Source: Alloprevotella rava (GTDB lineage: Bacteria > Bacteroidota > Bacteroidia > Bacteroidales > Bacteroidaceae). From it: 64,000 bases of DNA. Shown piece by piece: positions 1 to 9,044 of the stretch (positions are counted from its first letter, which is position 1; every line of letters begins with the position of its first letter). Both the position numbers and the translations under genes were made by a program. Location of the stretch: contig NZ_JACICA010000006.1 in the NCBI RefSeq assembly GCF_014195585.1, forward strand, positions 1 to 64,000. The letters run 5' to 3'. The notes under the pieces are model-generated. The model was not told where the DNA came from. It made no database searches and saw nothing but the letters and a program-made list of their open reading frames with translations.

Positions 1-50
1 AATAAGGATGTGAGCTGACAGGCTTATGGGAGCCGCGGATACAATAAGGA
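1..50. repeat. 21-bp CAATAAG-word array, copy 1 (cut by window start)
   Basis: The window opens inside an array. A truncated CAATAAG word sits at the first base, a CTTATGG word starts at 23 and a CAATAAG word starts at 42. The steps of 23 and 19 bp are exactly those seen for orientation changes in the other copies of this family. The array probably continues upstream of the window. Confidence 0.75.
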
Positions 51-421
51 AAATGACGAAGAAACGAGGAGGCGTTTTTAGGGAAAATAGTGCAGGAAAG
101 GAGGAATTATGTTGTAAAATGCGGTTATCCTGGTGGTTTTGCAAACTTTCTGCCGATTGTGGATGGCGAGAAAGTTCGGATTTTCAAGAAGAAGCAGGAA
201 TTTTCGGATTTTCCAGACTGCGAGTGACTGCAAAATTCTGTCAAGTTTTGAGACGGTTGGATAAAGCTCGGCAAAGAAGAGAAGGCCAACAAGGCGAGAG
301 AAACAAAAACTGAGGAAAGCGGGAAATGAGCATTCACAACTACTACCGATACTTAGAAAAGCGGCAGATATTCGGACGCATCAGCAAGAGGGCTGCGGAT
401 TTCCTTTTCCAATAAAACAAA
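51..421. other. intergenic stretch with no supportable gene
   Basis: Short open frames of 95 and 70 codons overlap here on opposite strands. Neither resembles a known family, and both have atypical composition rich in Arg, Lys and Ser. I see no promoter or conserved motif that would support a gene. The segment separates the array at the window edge from the terminator of the HU gene. Confidence 0.5.
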
Positions 422-456
422 GAAGGTAAGACGTGCAGAAGCACGAGCTTACCTTC
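422..456 (-). terminator. intrinsic terminator of the HU gene
   Basis: A perfect 9-bp inverted repeat (GAAGGTAAG at 422-430 and CTTACCTTC at 448-456) is followed on the minus strand by a T-rich run. A second, imperfect hairpin (about 480-512) lies directly after the HU stop codon, so termination may occur at either one. Confidence 0.6.
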
Positions 457-519
457 CTCAAAAATTTGCGAGATTAAAATATAAGCCTGAAGGAAGTTTC
501 CTCCAGACTTATTATTCCA

Positions 520-783
520 TTAGAACGTCAGTTCAGCACCTGCCTTGAACTTAACGACCTTCTTAGCTGCGATCGTCATCTTCTCGCCAGTTGCCGGGTT
601 ACGACCTTCGCGAGCAGCACGCTCTGAAACAGAGAAAGTACCGAAGCCAACGAGAGCTACTTTGTCACCTTTCTTCACTGCACCTGCGATAGCTCCAAGA
701 GTAGCATCGAGCGCTTTCTTTGCATCAGCCTGGCTCAATTGAGCATTTTCGGCGATGGCTTTAACTAATTCACTTTTGTTCAT
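520..783 (-). CDS. hup: HU family DNA-binding protein
   Basis: This 87-residue protein has the full length and sequence of an HU/IHF-family histone-like protein. It begins [12 protein letters not shown], carries the [21 protein letters not shown] arm region that inserts in the DNA minor groove (about residues 46-66), and ends in a lysine-rich strand. HU dimers bend and compact DNA in the nucleoid and help replication, recombination and repression. The gene stands alone on the minus strand, with its own near-consensus promoter about 50-80 bp upstream and a terminator downstream, as expected for an abundant monocistronic product. IHF is an alternative, but the conserved N-terminus fits HU better. 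Confidence 0.97.
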   Translation of the reverse strand: MNKSELVKAIAENAQLSQADAKKALDATLGAIAGAVKKGDKVALVGFGTFSVSERAAREGRNPATGEKMTIAAKKVVKFKAGAELTF

Positions 784-834
784 TGCAATTGTATTTTTAA
801 AAAATAATACTTATAAATTCCGTTAAATACAGGG

Positions 835-866
835 CAAATATAAAGTAACTTAGAGAGTTGCACAAA
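835..866 (-). promoter_or_regulatory. Bacteroidetes-type promoter of hup
   Basis: On the minus strand TTTG (863-866) and TATATTTG (835-842) are separated by 20 bp. This matches the -33/-7 consensus of Bacteroidetes and leaves a leader of roughly 45 nt before the HU start codon. Confidence 0.8.
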
Positions 867-974
867 TTTTTCTTATATTTTTTGCTAAAAAACACACAAA
901 AATACACTTTTCACAGGAAAAATCTTACTTTTCCCCGTATTGACGGAGCTTTTTAGGCCTTGTAGAGAAAAATG

Positions 975-1022
975 TTTGCGGAGTGCTCGTCATCAGAATT
1001 TGAGGGACGCACACTCCGCAAA
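975..1022 (-). terminator. terminator downstream of porZ
   Basis: An 11-bp perfect inverted repeat (TTTGCGGAGTG at 975-985, CACTCCGCAAA at 1012-1022) with a 26-nt loop lies 6 bp after the porZ stop. On the minus strand it is followed by CATTTTTCTC. It ends the long leuS-to-porZ transcription unit. Confidence 0.7.
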
Positions 1023-1027
1023 TGATG

Positions 1028-3340
1028 TCAAATGACAGCCACTTTGGCCACGATGCCACTGCCTGCATCGGCGGTGACCACAAGAATATAGTAGACCCCC
1101 GTTGCCACTCGCTGTCCGTTCTGATTGCAGGCGTTCCACACGAAAGAGCCACCGAGCGATTGGCCGCTGGCTACTACCTGCCCGCCTGTGGTCATCACTT
1201 TCACTTCAGAATTTTCTGTCAGTCCGGTGATGGTGACATTCCCATGATAGTCGGGGCGGACGGGATTGGGATATACTTTTACCTGTTGCTCGTCGAGCTT
1301 CTCATAGGGCCGCGTGGCTTTGCCCTGATAGGAACATAAGCCTGCATCGGTGCCTATCATGACTTCGCCCGTCTCCGAGTTGACTGCCAGGCTGTAGATA
1401 TTATCGGAAAGCAGCGGCGTTTGAGCTGCCGTGAAATGCGCTAAAATTTTCGTTCCTTCGGGGCTTACGAGATACAAGCCGCTACCGTAAGTCCCGAGCC
1501 ACTTACGATTCGCGCCATCCACTGCTACGGACGAGACAGGGACATTGGCCAGCAGATAGTCGGCATAATTAGTGCCATCGTTGCGCGGTACTTTCACCTG
1601 CGTAATGGTAAAGTTCTCTTTGAACCAATCTGCCGGTTTTTCCACAACAAAAACGCCGCTTGCCGTTCCCACCCAAAGCCAGCCACTGCGATCCTGCGCG
1701 AGGGCATAGACACTTTGGAGATCCACGCGCGTTCCGTCCTCGTTGAGAGCAGCAGAACGATAGCGTTCGACATCGTCAGAGAGATTGGCGGGCGTGCTAT
1801 TGAAATTCAAACAGAGAAGTCCCGACACATGATTGCTCACCGTACGGCGTGACGCCACCCACAGGTTGTTGTTGTTATCAATCAGCGTGCGCTCGAGCGT
1901 GGGAGCCATGCGCAACGAGGGGGAATAGACTTTCGTCCAAGAACCATCGGCCAAGAGCACGCGCAGAACGGTGTCCACCTGATTATTAACCATCCAGAGA
2001 TTGCCCTGCTTATCATAGCTCAAGCCATCTAAGCGAATGTAGCGTTTATTCCCATCGGGCACGGCCGACTGAAGGGCTGCGTTGTCGTTGGAATAATACT
2101 TAGAAAACTGCTGGTTGCGGAACTCATACAGTCCCGTAGTGCTGGTGGCGAAATGGTGGGACGCATCGGCGGGGTCCTGAATGACACTCGTTATATCGCG
2201 GTAGACCACGCCCGTTTTTGTTGCAACGCCGCTTTCCTGGAAGGAACTCCAGCGACTGTTTTCATATGTCATCAGCGTGGCAGGATAGTGCACTCGATCG
2301 TAGGGGTCGAGGCGTCCGCCAGCCACCAGCAGACGCGGACCGACATAAGACATATAATAACAGAGGTCGCGCTTCGGGCCGTAGCCCCCTATGGGCGTTT
2401 CCACCGCCTGAAAGGCACTTCCGCTGAGTTTGTAAGCCTGGAGTTGTCCGTCAGACGTAGTCACCCAAAACGTTCCATTATTGGCGCGGCTGACTTGCTT
2501 CCACGACGCGCTGGCAGCATAGGATGAGAGATGGTCGGGATTAGTGGCTTCGCAAACATTCAGTTCCGAAGCGTTGGCAAAAACTGCTTTCTGAGCATCG
2601 GCATAAAAAGAGGTGAAGACAGACGCCGAAAGCTGGCTGACCGTGAGGTTTCCCGCAGCAGGCGAACCCTTGAGGGCGTAGAGCCCCGCAGCAGAGGAAT
2701 AGAAAAGTCGGCCCGCAAACGGCATCAGCTGGAGGGCCGTTTCGCTGCGCGCCGTTTGCCAACGCGTGGCATCGGAGGGATTGTCGGAGAGCAGGCAATA
2801 AGTCAGTGCCCTATTACGCGCGGCAAAGATTGCCCCATTGAAAACAGCCGCCGCACGGCAGTTGGTTCCCAAGACATAAGAGCCCTTCACCTCCCTCTTC
2901 TTGAGGTCGATGACGACAACGCCCGTACTGGTGGCCAACGCCGCCCAGTCGCCCGCCACATTGAGGGCGTTGAGCTGTGCTGTACCGTCGCTGCTCGTCT
3001 TGAGCTGCGGGATGTTGAGGATGCGGCCATTGTCGAAAAGCAGGTCGATATTTGCATTGGCATAGACCAAGACGAGACAGCGCTGCGTGGTGGAATAGCC
3101 CATCAGACTTACGGACTTATCGCTGAGCCCTGTTAGCTTCGTGAGTTGGCGCACCTCGGAGTCCGCAGGACTGTAAGAGAGTAAATTTCCATCGTAGAGG
3201 GCGTAGATGCGATCGGCCGCCGGTTGGTTGAAGATACAATTATGATAGGCTGGAAAAAGTGTCCAACCGTCGGTGGGTGTGGCCGAGGCTGTAAAAAACA
3301 CAAGCAGCAGCGCGGCCAGAAGGATTGAGAGTTTGCGCAT
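1028..3340 (-). CDS. porZ: type IX secretion system surface protein PorZ
   Basis: This protein (770 residues from the chosen start) has a signal peptide (MRKLSILLAALLLVFF), two long beta-propeller-like domains with repeats of the two-component-regulator propeller type, and a C-terminal T9SS sorting domain starting at KVYPNPVRP. Length and order match PorZ of Porphyromonas gingivalis, a cell-surface component of the attachment complex that helps link T9SS cargo to anionic lipopolysaccharide. An in-frame ATG six codons earlier (3358) is possible. I prefer 3340 because it places the hydrophobic signal at the N-terminus. It is the last gene of an apparent operon with leuS, yitT, a glycosyltransferase-like gene and rdgB, far from the porPKLMN cluster. 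A generic propeller protein with a sorting domain is the alternative. Confidence 0.85.
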   Translation of the reverse strand: MRKLSILLAALLLVFFTASATPTDGWTLFPAYHNCIFNQPAADRIYALYDGNLLSYSPADSEVRQLTKLTGLSDKSVSLMGYSTTQRCLVLVYANANIDLLFDNGRILNIPQLKTSSDGTAQLNALNVAGDWAALATSTGVVVIDLKKREVKGSYVLGTNCRAAAVFNGAIFAARNRALTYCLLSDNPSDATRWQTARSETALQLMPFAGRLFYSSAAGLYALKGSPAAGNLTVSQLSASVFTSFYADAQKAVFANASELNVCEATNPDHLSSYAASASWKQVSRANNGTFWVTTSDGQLQAYKLSGSAFQAVETPIGGYGPKRDLCYYMSYVGPRLLVAGGRLDPYDRVHYPATLMTYENSRWSSFQESGVATKTGVVYRDITSVIQDPADASHHFATSTTGLYEFRNQQFSKYYSNDNAALQSAVPDGNKRYIRLDGLSYDKQGNLWMVNNQVDTVLRVLLADGSWTKVYSPSLRMAPTLERTLIDNNNNLWVASRRTVSNHVSGLLCLNFNSTPANLSDDVERYRSAALNEDGTRVDLQSVYALAQDRSGWLWVGTASGVFVVEKPADWFKENFTITQVKVPRNDGTNYADYLLANVPVSSVAVDGANRKWLGTYGSGLYLVSPEGTKILAHFTAAQTPLLSDNIYSLAVNSETGEVMIGTDAGLCSYQGKATRPYEKLDEQQVKVYPNPVRPDYHGNVTITGLTENSEVKVMTTGGQVVASGQSLGGSFVWNACNQNGQRVATGVYYILVVTADAGSGIVAKVAVI

Positions 3341-3379
3341 TCGGATAAAGATTGTCATGAACGGGGAGGGAGCAGCGAT

Positions 3380-3964
3380 TTATTTCTCTTTATTGAGAAA
3401 CGCTACGAGCTTCGCAACAGCGCGGGCGCGGTGGCTGATGTTGTTTTTCACCTCAACGCCCAACTCGGCAAAGGTCTTACCGGTTTGCTCGGGAGAGAAG
3501 ACGGGGTCGTAGCCAAAGCCCTGCGTGCCGCGCTTCTCTGGAGCAATTGTTCCCTCAACGATGCCTTCGAAGAGGTGCTCCTCCCCTTTCTCTATTAACG
3601 CGATAACGGTGCGGAATCTTGCGCTGCGGTCCGATTTATTTTTTAGTTCGTCGAGCAAGTGGGCGGTGTTGGCCTCCGCATCGTGGCGATCGGGGTAGGC
3701 ATAGCGGGCGGTGTGAACTCCGGGGCGACCACCGAGGGCGGTCACCTCCAGACCGGTGTCGTCGGCAAAGCAGTCGAGGCCGTAGTGGCTATAAACGTAG
3801 CGCGCCTTTATCAGCGCGTTGCCTTCGAGGGTGTCAGCGGTTTCGGGAATATCGGTGTCGCAATGGATGTCGCCCAAACTGAGCAGTTCGATATGGTTGC
3901 CCAAGATGGCGCGTATTTCTTCGAGTTTGTGAGCGTTGTTAGTGGCGAAAACGAGGCGTTTCAT
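3380..3964 (-). CDS. rdgB: dITP/XTP pyrophosphatase (RdgB/HAM1)
   Basis: The 194-residue product hydrolyses non-canonical purine nucleoside triphosphates (dITP, ITP, XTP) to monophosphates and so keeps them out of DNA and RNA. It shows the family signatures: [10 protein letters not shown] near the N-terminus (residues 8-17), FADDTGLEV (67-74), and GFGYDPVF (149-156), followed by the SHRARA segment. The open frame extends 88 codons further upstream into the preceding gene, but the family start is the ATG at 3964, which gives the usual length. It lies 11 bp after the glycosyltransferase-like gene and about 40 bp before porZ, so co-transcription is likely. Confidence 0.95.
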   Translation of the reverse strand: MKRLVFATNNAHKLEEIRAILGNHIELLSLGDIHCDTDIPETADTLEGNALIKARYVYSHYGLDCFADDTGLEVTALGGRPGVHTARYAYPDRHDAEANTAHLLDELKNKSDRSARFRTVIALIEKGEEHLFEGIVEGTIAPEKRGTQGFGYDPVFSPEQTGKTFAELGVEVKNNISHRARAVAKLVAFLNKEK

Positions 3965-3975
3965 GTTCGGTATAT

Positions 3976-4788
3976 TTATGGGTGTGATGTTTTTACTATT
4001 TGAAGGGGGATGTCCGAAAGTTCTGCGGCCATATCGGAAAAGGACGACCAATAGCTGCCCAGGAGTTTCCGTGTGCGCGATAAGCAGAAGAGGTCGACCA
4101 CGGCATCTTGCATTCCGCTCAACGTGTCGCGCCGAACACTCTGAACGGGTTGCGCCACAATGCGACCTGGAAAGGCGTTTTCCAAACGGGTGCGGAGCGC
4201 GAGCGAATCCGTGGCAAGGAAGAAGCACACGTTGGCGTCGGCGTTCACCTCTCGCTGCATGGCGGCGAGAAAAGCGGCATCGGTGCTTTCGGCTATGGAG
4301 CGCACGCTGTCGGTACGGCGAATGTGAACGCCCACTACTCTATCCTCGAACGTGCGGCAGATGTCGTCGATGCGCTGCTGCAAAGCGGGGACGGGGTGTA
4401 GAAGTTGGGCAAGATGGACGCCATAGGGCTGGAGGACATAACCCGTGGACACATATATATTATTATAGGTGTCGATGAGCCGCGGTAAGCTATCGTCGGT
4501 CGCACCATTGAAATTGACCAACTGGAGGTCGTAGCAGGCGCGGCGCAGCAAGGCGGGCAAGTGCAGGTTGCGGCGCGACTGCGGCACGTTCCACCAATGC
4601 CGCTCGCCAATAAGGAGCGGGGTGAGCGGAGCCGTCGCGAAGAGGTCGGCAAAACTGGCGCGACACTCGGCATTGCAGGCCCAGTCCACGCGCAGGCTGA
4701 CATCGAGGCGAGAAAGCGTCAGGGCGGAGAGCACAACGCGAAGCCGGTTGCACAGTCCGCCCTGAGGAACTATCGTGACTTGTTTCAT
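3976..4788 (-). CDS. fucosyltransferase-like glycosyltransferase
   Basis: The 270-residue protein starts with a [14 protein letters not shown] segment (residues 10-23) and has GVHIRRTD at 153-160. Both are hallmarks of the GT-B O-/alpha-1,6-fucosyltransferase superfamily (NodZ/FUT8/POFUT relatives), where the HxRRxD arginines bind the donor nucleotide sugar. No signal peptide or membrane span is evident, so it should act in the cytoplasm on a lipid- or nucleotide-linked glycan. Its start codon overlaps the yitT stop (ATGA), a sign of translational coupling. The acceptor and even the donor sugar are not shown by the sequence. Fucose is an inference from the fold family. Confidence 0.7.
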   Translation of the reverse strand: MKQVTIVPQGGLCNRLRVVLSALTLSRLDVSLRVDWACNAECRASFADLFATAPLTPLLIGERHWWNVPQSRRNLHLPALLRRACYDLQLVNFNGATDDSLPRLIDTYNNIYVSTGYVLQPYGVHLAQLLHPVPALQQRIDDICRTFEDRVVGVHIRRTDSVRSIAESTDAAFLAAMQREVNADANVCFFLATDSLALRTRLENAFPGRIVAQPVQSVRRDTLSGMQDAVVDLFCLSRTRKLLGSYWSSFSDMAAELSDIPLQIVKTSHP

Positions 4789-5837
4789 TTTTGATTGTCA
4801 GGCTCGTAACCGTTGAGAGTTGTCCACTCGGGCACCACGAGGTGTTCTTCTTCGGGCATCGGGAGGTTCTCTTGCTTCGGCGCAGCCATGGCTTGGCGCT
4901 TGGCCTTTATGCGGTCGAAGCCGTAGCCAAAGACGCCGATGACTTTCGACTGACTGACGAACGCTTCGGGGTCTATATTCTGGATGAAACGAAAGATCTG
5001 TCCGCTCTCGCGTTTCTTGGCCAGCACCACAAGCACCTTGCGCGAAGCATGGGTGTACCAGCCTTCGCCATCGAGTACGGTCACGCCGCGCCCCGTAGAG
5101 GTGATGGCGTCTGCTATCTCGTTGTACTTGTTGGAAAAGATAAAGAACTGCACGGATTGTCGGCCTCGATCCACAACGAAGTCCAGCAATATATTTGTAA
5201 CGATCAGCGTGCAGTAGCCGTAGAGAAGTTGCGAGATATTGACAGACTTAAGGAGTATACTGGAAGAAATGATGAAGATGTCGACAAACATAATCACCTG
5301 GCCCAGCGTGACGTCTTTGTATTTGTTTATAATAGCTGCAATGATGTCCGTACCGCCTGTAGAGCCGTTGGAAAGAAAGACGATGCCCAGTCCGATACCT
5401 TCGCAGGCCGCTCCGAGAATGGTGCTCATGAAAGCGTCCTGCCGAACGATCTGCGGCATCTGTTTATAGATAATATCAAACTCTCCAGGATGGGTCATAC
5501 CAAAGTTGATCATGAAGTCGTGCCCCATCTGGAGGAACACCGTAAGCATGATGACGCCGTAGATGGTCTTGATGCTGAACCGCCAGCCCATAATCTTCAC
5601 CGAGAGTATGAGAAGGAACACGTTGACGGAGAAATACGTGACGGCAATAGGAATTCCGAAACCATAGAACAGGATCGAACCGATACCCGCAACGCCGCCC
5701 GACGTAATTTGATAAGGCAGCATGAAGCAGTTAACGCCCACGGCGTAGAGCGCAAGGCCGAAAGTGATAAACAGGTAGTCTTTCAGTTCCAAGAACACCT
5801 GCTCTTTCGTGACAACGGGCTTATTAAAACTTAGCAT
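4785..5837 (-). CDS. yitT: YitT family membrane protein (DUF161/DUF2179)
   Basis: The 350-residue integral membrane protein has an N-terminal YitT_membrane region of several hydrophobic spans (about residues 15-230), including a GGVAGIGSIL segment and a second SNGSTGGTDIIA segment typical of the internal duplication. A soluble C-terminal DUF2179 domain follows (about 240-310, GRGVTVLDGEGWY through GVFGYGFDRIK). The substrate is unknown for the family. It lies 57 bp after leuS and overlaps the next gene by 4 bp, so it is the second gene of the leuS operon. Confidence 0.92.
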   Translation of the reverse strand: MLSFNKPVVTKEQVFLELKDYLFITFGLALYAVGVNCFMLPYQITSGGVAGIGSILFYGFGIPIAVTYFSVNVFLLILSVKIMGWRFSIKTIYGVIMLTVFLQMGHDFMINFGMTHPGEFDIIYKQMPQIVRQDAFMSTILGAACEGIGLGIVFLSNGSTGGTDIIAAIINKYKDVTLGQVIMFVDIFIISSSILLKSVNISQLLYGYCTLIVTNILLDFVVDRGRQSVQFFIFSNKYNEIADAITSTGRGVTVLDGEGWYTHASRKVLVVLAKKRESGQIFRFIQNIDPEAFVSQSKVIGVFGYGFDRIKAKRQAMAAPKQENLPMPEEEHLVVPEWTTLNGYEPDNQK

Positions 5838-5859
5838 AGCAATGTTTTAAGTAAGAGAG

Positions 5860-5883
5860 AGCCCCTCCCTCGCGGGAGGAGCT
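5860..5883 (-). promoter_or_regulatory. GC-rich hairpin between leuS and yitT
   Basis: A short hairpin (AGCCCCTCCC, 4-nt loop, GGGAGGAGCT with one mismatch) occupies the 57-bp gap between leuS and yitT. No T run follows on the minus strand, so it looks like an RNA-processing or stability element rather than a terminator. Confidence 0.35.
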
Positions 5884-5894
5884 TTGAGATGTTT

Positions 5895-8714
5895 TTATTT
5901 GATGACGATATTGACGATGCGTCCGGGCACTACGATAATCTTCACAATCTGCTTGCCATCGAGATAGCGAGCTGTGTTCTCGTTTTCGAGGGCGAGCTTC
6001 TCCACTTCCTCCTTCGGAGCATCGGCTGCCACGTCGATGGTGAAGCGCGTCTTACCGTTGAAGGAGACAGACATGGTGATGGTGTCCTCCTTGAGGTAGC
6101 TCTCGTCAAACTCAGGCCAGGGAGCGTTGACCACACTCTCTGTGTGGCCGAGCCGCTGCCAGAGTTCCTCGCAGATGTAGGGGGCGAAGGGGGCGAGAAG
6201 GGCTACAAGCTGCTCTAACACCTTGCGACTGTGGCACTTCTGCTGTCCCAGCTCCGTTGTGGCTACCATAAAGGCCGGAATACTTGTGTTGTAGGAGAAT
6301 TCCTCAATATCCTCGCTCACTTTCTTGATGAGCTTGTGGAGGCTCTTGAGGTTGTCCTTCGTGGGCTCTGTTTCGTCGATGGTTTCAAAGAGGTTCCAGA
6401 AGCGGCGCAAGAAGCGAGCGGAGCCGTCAACGCCGTTGCTGTCCCAGGGCTTACTCTGACTGATCGGGCCAAGGAACATCTCGTAGAGGCGGAGGGTGTC
6501 CGCGCCGTAGCGCTCAATAATATCGTCGGGGTTCACTACGTTGAACATCGACTTACTCATTTTCTCCACTGCCCAGCCGCATACGTATTTGCCGTCTTCC
6601 AGCACAAATTCGGCCGTTTCAAATTCGGGGCGCCATTTGCGGAAGGCTTCGGTGTCGAGGATGTCGTTCTCAACGATGTTTACATCCACGTGGAGGGGCG
6701 TTGTCTCATACTCGTCCTTGAGTCCGAGGCTCACAAACTTGTTGGTGTCCTTGATGCGGTACACGAAGTTTGAGCGGCCCTGAATCATTCCCTGATTCAC
6801 GAGTTTGCGGTAGGGTTCTTCCTCGCAGCTCACGCCGTTGTCGTGGAGGAATTTGTTCCAGAATCGGCTGTAGATCAAATGGCCGGTAGCGTGTTCCGAA
6901 CCGCCCACGTAGAGATCCACGTTGCGCCAATAGGCATCCACCTTCTCGTCCACAAGAGCTTTATCATTGCGAGGATCCATATAGCGAAGGTAATAGGCCG
7001 AACTGCCTGCAAAACCGGGCATCGTACTAAGTTCGATGGGGAAAACGGTTTTGTTGTCGATTTTAGCATTTTCAACAACGCAGCGGTTTGTTTCGTCCCA
7101 CGCCCAATGGGTGGCGTTGCCCAATGGAGGCTCACCGGTTTCGGTGGGGAGGAACTTTGTCACTTCGGGGAGCAGGATGGGGAGACAATCCTCTGGGATC
7201 ATCTGCGGCATACCGTCCTTGTAGTAAACGGGGAATGGCTCGCCCCAATAGCGCTGACGACTGAAGATGGCATCGCGCAGGCGATAGTTGATTTTCACAC
7301 GGCCCAGGTTGTGAGCGGTGACAAACTCCTTGGTAGCTGCGATGGCTTCTTTCACCGTCAGGCCGTTCAGGCTGAAGCCTTCGAGGCTCGTAGTGCCAGC
7401 GGCAGGACTGTTGGTGACGATTCCCTCCTTGGCGTCGAAACTTTCCTCGCTCACATCAGCCCCTTCGATAAGCGGGATGATGGGCAGGTTGAAGTGGCGC
7501 GCAAAGGCGTAGTCGCGGCTGTCGTGCGCGGGTACTGCCATGATGGCTCCCGTGCCGTAGCCAGCCAGCACATAGTCGCTGATCCACACGGGCACTTCTG
7601 CACCGGTGAACGGATTGATGCCATACGAACCGGAGAACACACCCGTCACACGGCGGTCGGCAATGCGTTCGCGCTCGGTGCGCTTCTTCGTGGCCTCAAC
7701 ATATTCCTTCACAGCGGCTTGCTGCTCGGGCGTGGTGAGACGCTCCACGAGTTCGCTCTCGGGTGCTAACACCATGAACGTTACACCGAAGATAGTGTCG
7801 GCGCGCGTAGTGAAAATCGTCACAGGCTCTTCTTGGCCCTTAATGCGGAACTGCATTTCCGTGCCTTCGCTACGGCCAATCCAGTTGCGCTGTGTTTCTT
7901 TGATAGAATCGCTCCAGTCAATCGTGTCGAGACCGTCGAGCAGGCGTTGAGCGTATGCACTCACGCGCAAGCACCATTGCTTCATCTTCTGCTGCACCAC
8001 GGGGTGACCGCCGCGCTCGCTTACGCCGTCGACCACTTCATCATTGGCCAACACCGTTCCGAGGGCCGGACACCAGTTCACCATCGTTTCGCCCAGATAG
8101 GCGATGCGGTAGTTCATCAACACTTGCTGTTGCTTCACGCTGTCGTAGCTGTTCCATTCCTCAGCCGTGAAGCTGAGTTCTTCGCTCTGAGCCACATCCA
8201 GCTCGGCCGTTCCCTTTTCGGCAAAGTGGGCCGTGAGGTGTTCGATGGGCTGTGCTGCCTGGCATTTGTTGCAATAGAACGAATTGAACATTTTGCTAAA
8301 GGCCCACTGCGTCCAGTGGTAATACTGCGGGTCGCAGGTGCGTATCTCGCGGTCCCAGTCGAAGCTGAAACCAATTTTATCAAGCTGTTCGCGATAGCGG
8401 GCAATGTTCTTTTCCGTAGTCACTGCCGGATGCTGCCCCGTCTGAATGGCATATTGTTCAGCGGGCAAACCATAGGCATCATAGCCCATAGGGTTCAACA
8501 CGTTGAAACCCTTCTGCCGTTTGTAGCGAGCATAGATATCGCTGGCGATGTAGCCCAGCGGATGCCCCACATGAAGGCCAGCGCCAGAGGGATAGGGAAA
8601 CATATTCAGTACGTAGAACTTGGGTTTCGACGCATCCATCTCAACGTGATACGTCTTGTCCTTGGCCCATTGTTCGCGCCATTTTTTCTCGATTTCTCTA
8701 AAGTTATAATCCAT
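5895..8714 (-). CDS. leuS: leucyl-tRNA synthetase
   Basis: The 939-residue class I enzyme charges tRNA-Leu with leucine in the cytoplasm. It has the HIGH-type motif HVGH at residues 48-51, a large CP1 editing domain in the middle (with [14 protein letters not shown] and the [13 protein letters not shown] editing-site motif), the [18 protein letters not shown] region, and a KMSKS loop near residue 718. The C-terminus continues through an anticodon-binding helical domain to a short tail domain. Length is normal for bacterial LeuRS. It is the first gene of the operon leading to porZ. Confidence 0.98.
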   Translation of the reverse strand: MDYNFREIEKKWREQWAKDKTYHVEMDASKPKFYVLNMFPYPSGAGLHVGHPLGYIASDIYARYKRQKGFNVLNPMGYDAYGLPAEQYAIQTGQHPAVTTEKNIARYREQLDKIGFSFDWDREIRTCDPQYYHWTQWAFSKMFNSFYCNKCQAAQPIEHLTAHFAEKGTAELDVAQSEELSFTAEEWNSYDSVKQQQVLMNYRIAYLGETMVNWCPALGTVLANDEVVDGVSERGGHPVVQQKMKQWCLRVSAYAQRLLDGLDTIDWSDSIKETQRNWIGRSEGTEMQFRIKGQEEPVTIFTTRADTIFGVTFMVLAPESELVERLTTPEQQAAVKEYVEATKKRTERERIADRRVTGVFSGSYGINPFTGAEVPVWISDYVLAGYGTGAIMAVPAHDSRDYAFARHFNLPIIPLIEGADVSEESFDAKEGIVTNSPAAGTTSLEGFSLNGLTVKEAIAATKEFVTAHNLGRVKINYRLRDAIFSRQRYWGEPFPVYYKDGMPQMIPEDCLPILLPEVTKFLPTETGEPPLGNATHWAWDETNRCVVENAKIDNKTVFPIELSTMPGFAGSSAYYLRYMDPRNDKALVDEKVDAYWRNVDLYVGGSEHATGHLIYSRFWNKFLHDNGVSCEEEPYRKLVNQGMIQGRSNFVYRIKDTNKFVSLGLKDEYETTPLHVDVNIVENDILDTEAFRKWRPEFETAEFVLEDGKYVCGWAVEKMSKSMFNVVNPDDIIERYGADTLRLYEMFLGPISQSKPWDSNGVDGSARFLRRFWNLFETIDETEPTKDNLKSLHKLIKKVSEDIEEFSYNTSIPAFMVATTELGQQKCHSRKVLEQLVALLAPFAPYICEELWQRLGHTESVVNAPWPEFDESYLKEDTITMSVSFNGKTRFTIDVAADAPKEEVEKLALENENTARYLDGKQIVKIIVVPGRIVNIVIK

Positions 8715-8743
8715 TCTGATTATCGCGTTTTGTTATTTGGGGG

Positions 8744-8774
8744 CTAAATTACTTGAAAGCCTGCACAAAGCAAA
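8744..8774 (-). promoter_or_regulatory. probable promoter of leuS
   Basis: On the minus strand TTTG (8771-8774) and TAATTTAG (8744-8751) are 19 bp apart. The -7 box has one mismatch to TAnnTTTG. It is placed about 30 bp before the leuS start. Confidence 0.5.
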
Positions 8775-8863
8775 AGGATAATCAACGATTTTCAGCCACG
8801 CGCTTATTGTGTGCCCCAATTTTCTTACGCTCCGCTACCTTCCAAGTGAGATATTGCCCCACA

Positions 8864-8998
8864 GAATAAGGCGGCCGAAAAATACAATAAGGCTGTCGAC
8901 TGACACAATAAGGAAGCCAGCGGATACAATAAGGGCGCCAGCTGACAGCCTTATTGTGTCAGTTGACGCCCTTATGGGACAAATCGGTAGCCTTATGG
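8864..8998. repeat. 21-bp CAATAAG-word array, copy 2
   Basis: Seven words start at 8864, 8885, 8906, 8927 (forward) and 8950, 8971, 8992 (reverse). Steps are 21 bp within one orientation and 23 bp at the single forward-to-reverse switch. The switch creates a 19-bp imperfect stem (8929-8947 with 8957-8975) that could form a cruciform or RNA hairpin. The array fills the gap between leuS and the GH20 gene, where it lies downstream of the GH20 stop. Confidence 0.85.
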
Positions 8999-9044
8999 AC
9001 GCTATCACCGCCGTTGAGCAGTGATGACCCTTGTGGCTCTCGTG

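Noticed and set aside
26-337. overlapping 95- and 70-codon frames at the window start
   Set aside because: They lie on opposite strands of the same DNA, show no domain features, and begin inside a repeat array.
4791-5834. 347-codon open frame exactly opposite yitT
   Set aside because: The sense product is a clear YitT protein with membrane spans. The antisense product is hydrophilic and unlike any family.
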